Below are positions 45,781 to 54,824 of a DNA stretch of 64,000 bases, in pieces. The notes beneath the pieces are model-generated. The model saw nothing but the letters and a program-made list of their open reading frames with translations. It was not told the origin of the DNA and did no database searches. Source of the stretch: Thermoanaerobaculales bacterium (GTDB lineage Bacteria > Acidobacteriota > Thermoanaerobaculia > Thermoanaerobaculales > Sulfomarinibacteraceae); the NCBI GenBank assembly GCA_025456145.1, contig JALOLD010000020.1, positions 1 through 64,000 on the forward strand. Direction: 5' to 3'. Within the stretch, counting starts at the first letter, position 1. Every line of letters begins with the position of its first letter. Both the position numbers and the translations under genes were made by a program.

Positions 45781-48413
45781 GGGGCCGCCTCGGTCCGCCC
45801 CTCGCGGGCCGCCGCGAGGGCGTACTCGAACGAGTCGCCGGCGTCGATCTCGCCGTCGACGATGGCGTCGCGGGTCCGCTTGAGGGCGCGGCCGACCCAT
45901 GGGCCGGAGTCGACGCCGGCGTCGACGATCTGCCGGCCGCTGACCGGCGGTCGGACGCGGACCGCCGCCTCGACCGCCGCGGCGAGCCGGCGCCCGCCCT
46001 CGAGCCCGAGATCGGCCATCGCGAGCAGGACGGCCTCGGCGGAGCGGCCCTCGACCGCACGGACCCGGGCCGAGGCCCGGACCCCGGCCGCGCCGGCGGC
46101 GCGGATCGCCGCGACCGAATCGGCCAGCTCGAGCATCCGGCGGGCCTGGTCGCCGGTCAGCTGGAGACGGTCGACGAGGCGTCGGGGCAGCTCGGGCCCG
46201 GCCTTGAGGGCGAGACCGCCGAGGAAGAGCAGCCACGGCTCGGGGGGCGGCCCGAGCCGCTCGAGCTCGAACCAGGCGAGCTGGGCCTCGACCTCGAGGA
46301 GATAGGCGCGGACCTCCTCCGACCAGACCAGACCGCTCGAGATCGCGGGCAGCAGCCCGAGCTCGGCGGTCAGCTCGAGGGCCGAGGCCGGGTGGTCCTC
46401 AGCGAGCAGGTTCTCGAGCTCGCGGCGCAGCCGCTGGCCCGAGAGCCGGTCGAACACGCCCTCGGCCACCGCGGTCGCGATGAGGTTGCGGGTGTCCGGG
46501 GCGATCGCGAAGTCGAGCCGTCGGGCGTAGCGGACGGCGCGGATCGCGCGGGTCGGGTCGTCGATGAAGGACAGCGAGTGGAGCACCCGGATGTCGCCCC
46601 GCTGGAGGTCCTTGCGGCCGCCGAAGAAGTCGACCAGGGTGCCGTGCTGGTCGCCGTGGAGCGCGACCGCGAGGGCGTTGATCGTGAAGTCGCGGCGGTA
46701 GAGGTCCTGGCGGATGAGCGAGGTCTCGACCTCGGGCAGCGCCGCCGGGGTGCGGTAGAACTCGGTGCGCGCCGAGGCGACGTCGACGCGGTGGCCGTCG
46801 GGCAGGGTGACGACCGCGGTGAGGAATGGCTGGTGGGGGTGGCAGCGTCCGTCGACGAAGGCGGCGAGGGCGTGCGCGAAGTCGATCCCCGATCCCTCGA
46901 CGACCAGGTCGACGTCCTCGTTGGGCCGGCCGAGCAGCAGGTCGCGGACCATCCCGCCGACCAGGTAGACCGGGATGCCGACGGTGTCGGCGACCGCCTT
47001 GGCGGTGCCGAGCAGATCGCGCACCCACGGCGCGCTCTGCTCGCGCAGCAGCCGCGACACCGACTGGCTGACCGGGCGCTCGCCGGCCATCCGGCGGTCG
47101 AGGGGGCTTCCGGCGGCGTGCTGCCGCTCGAACAGCCGGCGGAACAGCTCCATCCGGGTGACGATGCCGGCCGGCCTGCCGCGGCTGGTGACGACGACGA
47201 AGCGGTAGGAGCGCTCGAGGAACAGGTCGCGCAGCCGGTCGAGGGGCGCCCCCGCCGGGACGACCGGCAGGTCGGGCTGCATGATCGTGCTGACCGGGCG
47301 GTCGCCCATCCCGTGGCCGAGGGCGCGGTCGAGGAGCTGTCGGGTGACCATCCCGACCAGCTCGCCCGCCGGGTCGCGCACCGGCATCGCGTTGAGCCTC
47401 AGCTGGTTCATCCGCTCCTTGGCTGCGGCCACGGTGTCGTGGTCGTCGACCGAGAAGATCTGCCGGTTGGCGACGTCGATGGCGGTGGCCGGCGGCGGCA
47501 ACCCGTCGGCGAGGCCGGCGAGCAGCTCCTCGCGGACCTCGACCGGCATCCGGTCGGCGATCCGCGCCGAGGCGGCGGTGGCGTGACCGCCGCCGCCGAA
47601 ACGCTGCGCCAGCCGGCCGAGGTGCAGGCCCTGGACCCGCGAGCGCAGGATCAGGTTGAGGTTGGGCGGCTGGATCAGCATGACGATCCCGACCGGCAGC
47701 TCGAAGGTCTCGATCCAGCGGTGGACGACGTAGGCCGCCTCCTCGTGATAGCGGTCGACCTCGACCATCGCCAGCGACACCGGGACGCCGTTGACCACCA
47801 CCTGCTCGGTCGCCTCGACGATCCGGTTGAGCAGCGCCAGCTGGTCGGGCTGGAGGCCCTTGAGCACCCACCGGCGGACCCAGCCGAGCGAGCCGCCGAG
47901 CTCGAGCAGTCGCGCGACGACGCGAAGATCGTCGGGGGTGGTCTCGCGGTAGGACAGCGCGCCGGTGTCCTCGTAGATGCCCATCATGAGCAGCGACGCC
48001 TCCTCCTCGGTCGGCTCGATGCCGCGCTCGGCGTAGAGATCGGCGATGATCGTGCAGGTCGCGCCGACCGGCCGGAAGACGGTGTGATCGGCCTCGATGC
48101 CGTCGCTGCGCTCCTCGGCGTGGTGGTCGATGAGGTCGACCGGGCAGCCGTCGCGCTCGATCAGACCCCAGACCTCGCCGAGCCGGGCCGGCGACGAGGT
48201 GTCGACGACGACCGCGTGCTCGATCCGCTCGCGGCGGGCGCGCCGCAGCTTGAGCTCGGGGAAGGGCAGCCCGGTGTCGGCGAGAAAGCGGCGGACCGCG
48301 GCCTCGTGCGAGCCCGGGAAGAGCACCCGGTGATCGGGGTAGAGGCGGACCGCGCACACCGCCGCGGCGAAGGCGTCGAAGTCGGCCGAGAGGTGGGTCG
48401 TGATGACCTTCAC
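45777..48413 (-). CDS. A-adding tRNA nucleotidyltransferase with DHH and CBS domains
   Basis: An 878-residue fusion. Residues 1-310 form a DHH/DHHA1 phosphoesterase (HLSADFDAFAAAV, VVDTSS, DHHAEE, FGGGGHATAASA). Two CBS domains follow (about 315-435), then a class II poly(A)-polymerase/CCA head (VYLVGGMVRDLLLGRPNEDVDLVVEG, RRDFTINALAV, DDPTRAIRAVRYARRL) and a helical tail. Proteins of this architecture are known as A-adding enzymes that complete the tRNA 3' CCA together with a separate CC-adding enzyme. No CC-adding partner is in the window. The start is GTG 48413, with TACAAT only 6 nt upstream, so the message may be nearly leaderless. Confidence 0.9.
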   Translation of the reverse strand: MKVITTHLSADFDAFAAAVCAVRLYPDHRVLFPGSHEAAVRRFLADTGLPFPELKLRRARRERIEHAVVVDTSSPARLGEVWGLIERDGCPVDLIDHHAEERSDGIEADHTVFRPVGATCTIIADLYAERGIEPTEEEASLLMMGIYEDTGALSYRETTPDDLRVVARLLELGGSLGWVRRWVLKGLQPDQLALLNRIVEATEQVVVNGVPVSLAMVEVDRYHEEAAYVVHRWIETFELPVGIVMLIQPPNLNLILRSRVQGLHLGRLAQRFGGGGHATAASARIADRMPVEVREELLAGLADGLPPPATAIDVANRQIFSVDDHDTVAAAKERMNQLRLNAMPVRDPAGELVGMVTRQLLDRALGHGMGDRPVSTIMQPDLPVVPAGAPLDRLRDLFLERSYRFVVVTSRGRPAGIVTRMELFRRLFERQHAAGSPLDRRMAGERPVSQSVSRLLREQSAPWVRDLLGTAKAVADTVGIPVYLVGGMVRDLLLGRPNEDVDLVVEGSGIDFAHALAAFVDGRCHPHQPFLTAVVTLPDGHRVDVASARTEFYRTPAALPEVETSLIRQDLYRRDFTINALAVALHGDQHGTLVDFFGGRKDLQRGDIRVLHSLSFIDDPTRAIRAVRYARRLDFAIAPDTRNLIATAVAEGVFDRLSGQRLRRELENLLAEDHPASALELTAELGLLPAISSGLVWSEEVRAYLLEVEAQLAWFELERLGPPPEPWLLFLGGLALKAGPELPRRLVDRLQLTGDQARRMLELADSVAAIRAAGAAGVRASARVRAVEGRSAEAVLLAMADLGLEGGRRLAAAVEAAVRVRPPVSGRQIVDAGVDSGPWVGRALKRTRDAIVDGEIDAGDSFEYALAAAREGRTEAAP

Positions 48414-48456
48414 GTTCCCATTGTAGGCGACGGCGGGCGCCGTCCCGGTTGCGCGG

Positions 48457-50904
48457 CTATGGCGACACCGAGCTCCAGGCCGAGGTGGTTCCGTCCTCGA
48501 ACCGGTCGCGGAAGATCAGGCCCGGCGGCGCCTCTTCGAAGCCGCGGACGACGATGTCGTCGATGTGCCAGCCGTCCCGGGTGACGCTCGAGTCGGTGTC
48601 GAGCCGGAAACGGATCCGGGCGTCGGCCGCGTGGTCGAGCCCGGGCAGCGGGATCTCGACCAGCTCCCAGCTCGCGGTCTGGGTGCCGTCGAAGGAGGCG
48701 ACGGTCGTCCAGCTCGCGCCGTCATCGGTCGAGACCTCGATCCGGCCGTAGTCGTAGCCCGACTCGAGGTCGTAGATGTGCTTGAGCTCGAGCACCACCC
48801 CGGCGACCTCGGTCAGGTCGAGGCGCGACGATACCAGCGACCGGTCCCAGGAGTTGCCGTACTGGCCGCCCGGGCTGTCGGTCCACGAGTGGCTCGGGCT
48901 CGCCGACGCCTCGGCGGTGATCGCCCACGGGCTCTGGGCGGTCCAGCCGCCGGGGCCCGCCTCGACGTCGTCGTCGATGATCGTCTCATACGGCGTCAGC
49001 ACCCAATCGATGGTGGTGACCACGCCGGCCACAACGGCGACGCCGGCGAGATGCTGCGCGCCGTGGCCTTCGGCGGTAACGGTGACGTCGTAGGCGCCCT
49101 CGGGCAGCAGCAGGTCGTAGGCGCCGTCGATCGGGTCGGTCTGGGTGGTGAAGGCGCCGGTGGAAACCGTCGCGGCGAGCGGCGTGCCGCCGGCGGCCGA
49201 GGTGACGGTGCCCGCGAGGTGGGCGGCGGTCGCCGGGTCGAGCACCCAGAAGAAGGCCGCGCTGACCGGTCCGACGCCGCCGCCGGCGTCGCTGGCGCGC
49301 AGGTAGAGGGTGTGGCGGCCGTCGGCGAGACCGGGGGTGGCGACGGCGGCCGTGACCGCCTCGACCGGTGCGTCGAAGGCGCCGTCGACCGCGGTCATCG
49401 CGATCGGCGTCGCGCCGAGCTGCCAGGGCGGGATGTCGAGGTAGAGCGCGGCCGAGGCCACCGGCTGGGTCGGCTCGGTCCCGTTGGAGCCGTTGAACCG
49501 GGTGTCGTCGGCGGTCGCCAGGACGGTCACCGGGTCGCCCGGCGGGACCACCGTGACCGCCGCCGCGGCGCCGGTGATCTCCGGTCCGGCCGGGGTGAGG
49601 TAGGGGGTCCGCACGACCTTGGCCGCGTAGAGCAGCGCCGCCAGGTTGTCCGGGTAGATCGTCGACTCGAAGTCGGCGCAGTCCTCGAAGAACCAGGTGC
49701 CGACCTCGAACAGGCAGGCCGCCACCCCGAGGTCGCCATAGGCGAAGTCGACGGTGGTGCCGTCGGTCGGATACAGCCCGATCGCCTGGTCCGGCTCGTA
49801 GCCGTTGAAGAAGGCGAGCTTGCGGCCGAGGGTGCGCAGCGCCGTGCCGTTGCCGGTCGCCGTTCCGGTAAAGCCCCACGGCCAGAGGACGAGCTCGGAG
49901 TAGGAGTGGATGTCGATATAGAGCCCGGTCGCGTCGGCCGGCGCCGCGGCGCCGAGGTCCGGGTCGCGCTGGTCGGGGAAGATCGACCGCGCGTAGGCCT
50001 GGACGGCGGAGACCTCGGGCTCGGAGGTCGGCGAGGGACCGCGATAGGTGTCGTAGCACGGGTCGCTGCTCGAGCCGCCGCAGCAGCCCCACTGGAACTC
50101 GAAGTTGCGGTTGAGATCGGCGCCCCGCGAGCTCGAGGTCGGCGAGCAGTAGCTCTCGTTGGTGTTCTTGCGCCACGATGCTCCGCCCTCGGCGTGCTTG
50201 CGGCCGTCGGGGTTGGTGTGGAGCATCAGGTGGATCTCGTGCTCGTCGAGCAGCCAGGTCGCGTCGGCGTCGAGGCCGTGGTTGGCGACGAGGTGCTCGG
50301 CGAAGCGGGTCATCAGCTCGGCGGTCGTGTACTCGCGGGCGTGGATCGCCGAGGTGACGAAGAGCCGCGGCTTGCCGGCGAACCCGGCCGGCGGCGTCCC
50401 CGCGACCGCGTCGTTGGTCAGCCGGAGCACCATCATGTCGTAGCCGGGGGCGCCGCCCGGCGTGGTCTTCTCCCAGGAGTCGCCGACATCGACCCAGCTC
50501 GCCAGGTCGGGTCGTGCGGCCACCAGGGCCTGCGCCGCGGCGAAGGTCTCCTCGACGGTACGGTAGCAGGGGTAGCCGGGGATGCCCTCGGTCTGGCCGT
50601 CGAGCCGGTCGCGAGGCGCGCACAGCTCGGCGGTCCTCGCCTCGTCGATCTCGACCGAGAAGCCGAGCTCGGCGAGCAGCCGCAGCCCGTCGGCATCGAC
50701 GCCGACGGTCAGCCGGCCGGTCCGGTGGTCGACCCGCCAGGGCTCGATCGACGCCGCGAGGGCCTCGACCTGGGACCGGTCGGTGAAGCGGGCGTCGACG
50801 ACCACCAGACCGCAGCCGGCGGGGGGCGCCTCGGCGGCGATCGCGGCGGTGGCGCCCGACGAGGCGGCTGCGGTGAGCATGAGAACAACGAGGCGGCGGT
50901 TCAT
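48457..50904 (-). CDS. Secreted M14 zinc carboxypeptidase with C-terminal tag
   Basis: An 815-residue exported enzyme. A signal peptide (about 1-24) and a propeptide precede the M14 domain. Zinc ligands are H188 and E191 (AIHAREYTT) and H333 (IDIHSYSE); the catalytic Glu is E400 (CLFEVGTWF). A carboxypeptidase-regulatory-like domain (about 615-680) and a MAM/immune-inhibitor-A-like beta domain (about 690-795) follow. It ends FRDRFEDGTTSAWSSVSP. GGAGG is 8 nt before ATG 50904. It is divergent from the small exported protein and metallopeptidase at 51130-53047. Confidence 0.9.
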   Translation of the reverse strand: MNRRLVVLMLTAAASSGATAAIAAEAPPAGCGLVVVDARFTDRSQVEALAASIEPWRVDHRTGRLTVGVDADGLRLLAELGFSVEIDEARTAELCAPRDRLDGQTEGIPGYPCYRTVEETFAAAQALVAARPDLASWVDVGDSWEKTTPGGAPGYDMMVLRLTNDAVAGTPPAGFAGKPRLFVTSAIHAREYTTAELMTRFAEHLVANHGLDADATWLLDEHEIHLMLHTNPDGRKHAEGGASWRKNTNESYCSPTSSSRGADLNRNFEFQWGCCGGSSSDPCYDTYRGPSPTSEPEVSAVQAYARSIFPDQRDPDLGAAAPADATGLYIDIHSYSELVLWPWGFTGTATGNGTALRTLGRKLAFFNGYEPDQAIGLYPTDGTTVDFAYGDLGVAACLFEVGTWFFEDCADFESTIYPDNLAALLYAAKVVRTPYLTPAGPEITGAAAAVTVVPPGDPVTVLATADDTRFNGSNGTEPTQPVASAALYLDIPPWQLGATPIAMTAVDGAFDAPVEAVTAAVATPGLADGRHTLYLRASDAGGGVGPVSAAFFWVLDPATAAHLAGTVTSAAGGTPLAATVSTGAFTTQTDPIDGAYDLLLPEGAYDVTVTAEGHGAQHLAGVAVVAGVVTTIDWVLTPYETIIDDDVEAGPGGWTAQSPWAITAEASASPSHSWTDSPGGQYGNSWDRSLVSSRLDLTEVAGVVLELKHIYDLESGYDYGRIEVSTDDGASWTTVASFDGTQTASWELVEIPLPGLDHAADARIRFRLDTDSSVTRDGWHIDDIVVRGFEEAPPGLIFRDRFEDGTTSAWSSVSP

Positions 50905-51129
50905 GCGAGACCTCCGGCAGAGGCGATGCCTCGTCGGCAGGGTAGGACGGTTGAGACGGTCGCGCAAGCCGGGGCCGCCGGGGCTGCGGTTTGACCGCGC
51001 GCCGATCCCGGAGTACAACAGGGGGGCCACCTGACGCACGGAAGCGGGGTACGGTCAGCGTTGTGCGGCCCGATCCTCGCCGCCGTGGATCGTCCGGGGC
51101 GACGATTTCACGCGAGGGGGGAGCTGCTC

Positions 51130-51585
51130 ATGACGATGATCACCGAAAGGCGGGCCGGTCGCGCCCGCCGCCTGATGTGTCTCCTGATGGTGCTCGGAGC
51201 GGCCGCCGCGGCAGTCGCCGGCGAGTCGGCGTCGCCGCTCGTCGTCGCCCTCGAGGCGCGGGTCGCGGCGGGCGACCTCGAGTACCGCGACCCTCAAACC
51301 GGCCAGGTCGTGCTGGCGACCGCCGAGCGGGTCGCCGCGCTGCGCAACGAGCTCGCGCCGCAGTTCGAGCCGCCGGCGGTGCTCGCCAGGACCGTCGCGG
51401 CCGACGGCACGATCGGCTTCGTCTCCGACGGGACCCCGCGCGACGTGATGCTGGTCCGGGTCAACCTCGACGGGACGCGCGAGCACGCCTGCGTCCGCGA
51501 TCTCGACTCGGCGGTCGCCTTCGTCGTCGGGCTCGAGGCGGCGCCAGAGCCCGGACCGGTGGCACGGCCGGTCGAGACCGAGTGA
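51130..51585 (+). CDS. Small exported protein of unknown function
   Basis: A 151-residue protein with a basic N-terminus and signal-like hydrophobic stretch (LMCLLMVLGAAAAAVAG). The mature part (ASPLVVALEARVAAGDLEYRDPQTGQ..) has no recognised domain. One Cys remains (HACVRD). ATG 51130 follows GGGGGGAGCTGCTC; upstream ATGs lack a ribosome site. It ends 10 bp before the metallopeptidase gene and is probably cotranscribed, so a chaperone, inhibitor or accessory role is possible but unproven. Confidence 0.7.
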   Translation: MTMITERRAGRARRLMCLLMVLGAAAAAVAGESASPLVVALEARVAAGDLEYRDPQTGQVVLATAERVAALRNELAPQFEPPAVLARTVAADGTIGFVSDGTPRDVMLVRVNLDGTREHACVRDLDSAVAFVVGLEAAPEPGPVARPVETE

Positions 51586-51595
51586 GGGGGCGGCG

Positions 51596-53047
51596 ATGAG
51601 AACCACGACCATTGGACGCTTCCCGACCGTCTCGATCCTCGCCCTCGGCCTGCTCGTCGCGGGCGCCGCCGCCGCGCCGGCGGCCAACTTCGTCATCGTC
51701 AACGGCGACGGCGCCGGCGAGGGGCTCAACGACCCGACCCCGGTCGCCCCAGTGGGAGGCAACACCGGGACCACCCTCGGCGCCCAGCGGCTCATCCTTC
51801 TCCAGGCGGTCGCCGACGTCTGGGCGGCGCGCATCTCGAGCCCGGTCGACATCCGGATCCTCGCCAACTTCAACCCGATGGGCAACTGCTCGGTGCTCGG
51901 CTCGACCGGGCCCGGGAACCCATTCATGAACTTCCCCGGCGCGCCCCTGCCCAACATCCTCTTCCACAGCTGCATCGCCGACTCGATCACCGGGATCGAC
52001 CAGAACCCGGGCGGCGCCGACTTCTACATCACCTACAACAGCGACATCGACGGCGCCACCTGCCCCGCGGCGAGCTTCTACTACGGTCTCGACGGGGCCG
52101 AGGCGGCCGGCCAGACCGACCTCTTCCCGGTGGTGCTCCACGAGATGGGGCACGGGCTCGGCTCCGCGAGCTTCGTCAACCCGTCGAACGGCACCCTGTT
52201 CTTCGGCGCGCCCGGGATCTTCGACTACTTCGTCTACGACATGAGCCTCGGTCTGGGCTGGTCGGCGATGACCAACGGCCAGCGGGCGGCCTCGGCGGTC
52301 AACACCGGCAACCTGGTGTGGTCCGGGCCCAACGCCACCACCGCCGCCGAGAGCACCCTCCACGGCGGTCAGATGGAGATCGAGGTCACCGCGCCGCCCG
52401 CGATCGTCGGGACCTACGCCGCCCTCGGCGCGGGCTTCGGCGGCGGGCCGCCCGACGAGCTCGCCGGGGAGTTCGAGCTCGTCGACGACGGCTCGGCGAC
52501 CCCGACCCACGGCTGCGAGCCGCTGATCGGCTTCACCCCGGGCCGGATCGCCGTCATCGACCGCGGCACCTGCGAGTTCGGGCTCAAGGCGCTCAACGCC
52601 CAGGGCGCGGGCGCCACCGCGGCGGTGATCGCCAACGACCGCGACGGCACGGTGCTGGTGCTGATGGGCGGCGGCGAGTACGGCGCCCAGGTCGGGATCC
52701 CGGCGGTCGCCCTCGGCCAGAACGACGGCGCCACCATCAAGGCCGAGCTGCCCGGCGTGACCGGCGTCCTGCGGGTCCTCGAGCGGCTCGGGCAGCATGC
52801 GGGGGGCAACCCGCTGCTCTACGCCCCGAGCCCGGTCGAGCCCGGCTCGTCGGTGTCGCACTGGGACACCACCGCCTCGCCCGATCTGCTGATGGAGCCG
52901 TTCCTCAGCGCCACCCTGTTCGACGAGGTCGACCTCACCCCGGCCCAGTTCCGCGATGTCGGCCACACCGTCATCGGCCTCGACGAGATCTTCGCCGACA
53001 GCTTCGAGTCGGGCAACACCTCGGGCTGGTCGAGCACCACGCCGTAG
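51596..53047 (+). CDS. Secreted PA-domain metallopeptidase with C-terminal tag
   Basis: A 483-residue exported protein. After a signal peptide (about 1-29), the catalytic region contains HEMGHGLG with H182, E183 and H186, a gluzincin/metzincin-type zinc site. A protease-associated (PA) domain (about 280-400; GRIAVIDRGTCEFGLKALNAQGAGATAAVIAND) is inserted next, and a short tail resumes with PDLLMEPFLS. The PA domain usually gates substrate access. It ends FADSFESGNTSGWSSTTP, as in three other exported proteins. A terminator follows. Confidence 0.87.
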   Translation: MRTTTIGRFPTVSILALGLLVAGAAAAPAANFVIVNGDGAGEGLNDPTPVAPVGGNTGTTLGAQRLILLQAVADVWAARISSPVDIRILANFNPMGNCSVLGSTGPGNPFMNFPGAPLPNILFHSCIADSITGIDQNPGGADFYITYNSDIDGATCPAASFYYGLDGAEAAGQTDLFPVVLHEMGHGLGSASFVNPSNGTLFFGAPGIFDYFVYDMSLGLGWSAMTNGQRAASAVNTGNLVWSGPNATTAAESTLHGGQMEIEVTAPPAIVGTYAALGAGFGGGPPDELAGEFELVDDGSATPTHGCEPLIGFTPGRIAVIDRGTCEFGLKALNAQGAGATAAVIANDRDGTVLVLMGGGEYGAQVGIPAVALGQNDGATIKAELPGVTGVLRVLERLGQHAGGNPLLYAPSPVEPGSSVSHWDTTASPDLLMEPFLSATLFDEVDLTPAQFRDVGHTVIGLDEIFADSFESGNTSGWSSTTP

Positions 53048-53075
53048 ACCGACGACCCGGACGATCCGAGCCCGC

Positions 53076-53104
53076 GGGGCCTGCCGCCACGGCAGGCCCC
53101 GTTT
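53076..53104 (+). terminator. Intrinsic terminator after the PA-domain metallopeptidase
   Basis: GGGGCCTGCCG and its exact complement around a CCA loop, followed by GTTT. An 11-bp perfect stem, 28 bp after the stop codon. Confidence 0.85.
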
Positions 53105-53222
53105 CTGTCGGGGCCGCGTGCCTGGGCGGCGGTGGGGCGACCGTGGGGGCCGTTCGCCGCGCCGGCGACCGGGTCCGCCGGGCTCCGCGGTACGTGGTAG
53201 CATCGGGCGACCGCGCCAGCCG

Positions 53223-54614
53223 ATGCCGATCGCCACGCCTACCTCCGCCGGCCGACCGCCCTCACCGCTGTGGTGGGCCGTCTTCTCGGTCACCGCCGGC
53301 TGGTCGCTGGTGATGTCGCTGCGCTGCCAGGTGCACGGCGACGCCATCGACATGATGGTTCGCGGCTGGCGGCTGGTCTTCGATGGGGTGTGGCTGCCCT
53401 TCGGGCTCAAGACCTCGGCCGGAGGGTTCTCGCCCGGGGGGCTGACCGCGCTGGTCGCCGGCCTGCCCCTCGCGGTGTGGCCGGACTACCGGTCGGTCGC
53501 CGTGCTCATCGCCCTGGTGCACGCCGCCGCCTTCCTGTGGTTGGCGATGGCTCTGCGCCCCGCCCTCGGCGACACCGGCAGCTGGCTGTTGCTGCTCGTG
53601 CTGTGGGTCGATCCGTGGCGGATGGCCTTCTCGACCCACCCGTGGAACTCGAGCCTGATGCTCCCCCTCGGCATGATCCACCTCGCGACCGCGCTGACCA
53701 TGAGCCGCGGCCGGGTCGCCTGGGCGACCTTCGTCCACGCCCTGACCGTCGGTCTCGGGCTGCAGCTCCACACCTCGTTCGCGGTGCTCGCGATCCTCTC
53801 GGTGCTGCTCTGGCTGACCGGGATGGTGCGGGTCCACTGGGGCGGGCTCGCCGCCGCGGTCGTGGTCGGCGTCGCCGCCCTCGCGCCCTGGGTCGCGGCG
53901 GTGGTCGCCGACCCGGAGCTGCTGCCGGCCGGCAAGGGCTTTCCCATGCGCGGGCTGATCCTGGTCTACCCGACCCTGCGCGGCCTCATGTACTGGCTCA
54001 AGATGGGCGGGCTGTCGCTGCCCAGCTGGCTGACCAGGTTCGACTTCACCCCGGACTGCGGAGCAACCGCGGATGCCGTGCTGACCCCGCTCGCCACCGG
54101 CGTCGTCGTGCTCGGCCACCTGACGACCCTGGTCGTCCTGTGGGCGACCTGGCGTCTGGTGCGGCGGGCCCTCCGGCAGCGGATCTGGAGGGGCCCGGCG
54201 CCAGGCACCCGGCGGGCCTGGCTCGAGCGGTATGTCGGGCTGGCCGCCACCGCCGCGCTCGCCTCGTTCGCGGTGTCGCCGACGACCGTGATGTTCTGGC
54301 AGCTCTTCGTCGTCCAGCACGCGATCGCGCTGACCGTCGTCCTCGCGGTCGGCGCGTTCCTGCGCCGCGGCGGCGCCGGCTGGTTTCGGCGGGCGGCGGC
54401 GGCGTGGGTCGCGGTCTCGGTGGCGCTGATCCTCGCGATCACCTTCGGCGCGCCGATGTACCGCCAGGGTGGGAGACAACCGGAGGGGATGGACCTGAGG
54501 TACGACCACCCGATGTTCCACCGGCTCGGGATGGTCGACCACGGCTCGGTCACCGTCAACCGCGGCTCGGAGGAAGGGTGGTGGCCGGCCGCCCTCGAGC
54601 CGGCCGATCCCTAA
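53223..54614 (+). CDS. Polytopic membrane protein, possibly GT-C glycosyltransferase-like
   Basis: A 463-residue protein with about ten hydrophobic spans. An early loop after span 1 carries acidic residues (QVHGDAIDMMVRGWRLV), as in GT-C enzymes that use lipid-linked sugars, but no decisive motif is seen and the assignment is tentative. The last 60 residues are soluble. TAGCAT at 53198-53203 may be the -10. The stop codon TAA (54612-54614) is also the first triplet of the palindromic repeat that follows. Confidence 0.65.
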   Translation: MPIATPTSAGRPPSPLWWAVFSVTAGWSLVMSLRCQVHGDAIDMMVRGWRLVFDGVWLPFGLKTSAGGFSPGGLTALVAGLPLAVWPDYRSVAVLIALVHAAAFLWLAMALRPALGDTGSWLLLLVLWVDPWRMAFSTHPWNSSLMLPLGMIHLATALTMSRGRVAWATFVHALTVGLGLQLHTSFAVLAILSVLLWLTGMVRVHWGGLAAAVVVGVAALAPWVAAVVADPELLPAGKGFPMRGLILVYPTLRGLMYWLKMGGLSLPSWLTRFDFTPDCGATADAVLTPLATGVVVLGHLTTLVVLWATWRLVRRALRQRIWRGPAPGTRRAWLERYVGLAATAALASFAVSPTTVMFWQLFVVQHAIALTVVLAVGAFLRRGGAGWFRRAAAAWVAVSVALILAITFGAPMYRQGGRQPEGMDLRYDHPMFHRLGMVDHGSVTVNRGSEEGWWPAALEPADP

Positions 54615-54793
54615 CCCGGACTGTTCATGAGCTGTCTGCTGCGGCCAACGATGCATCCGCGTCAGCCGCGTTTTCTCACCTCGGGGTGGTCGACGTACCG
54701 GCAAGTACGCCTCACCGCCCCAAGGTGAGAAAACGCGACTGCCATCGGCGCCTCGTTGCCCTCGCGACGAAACCTCATGAAGAGTCCGGGTTG
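54612..54793. repeat. 182-bp palindromic repeat, full copy
   Basis: The outer arms pair (TAACCCGGACTGTTCATGAG with its near-complement ending at 54793), weaker pairing continues inward, and a perfect inner pair CGCGTTTTCTCACCT lies at 54667-54681 and 54723-54737. The whole sequence can fold as one long imperfect hairpin. The left half recurs at 60524-60611 and one right arm at 6950-6984. Confidence 0.85.
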
Positions 54794-54824
54794 AGGCGAC
54801 TGATCCTCCGGGTCCGGGTCCGGG

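Noticed and set aside
45777-48413. Chimeric assembly of three separate genes (DHH, CBS, poly(A) polymerase)
   Set aside because: This domain order is a known natural architecture and the frame is continuous with uniform composition.
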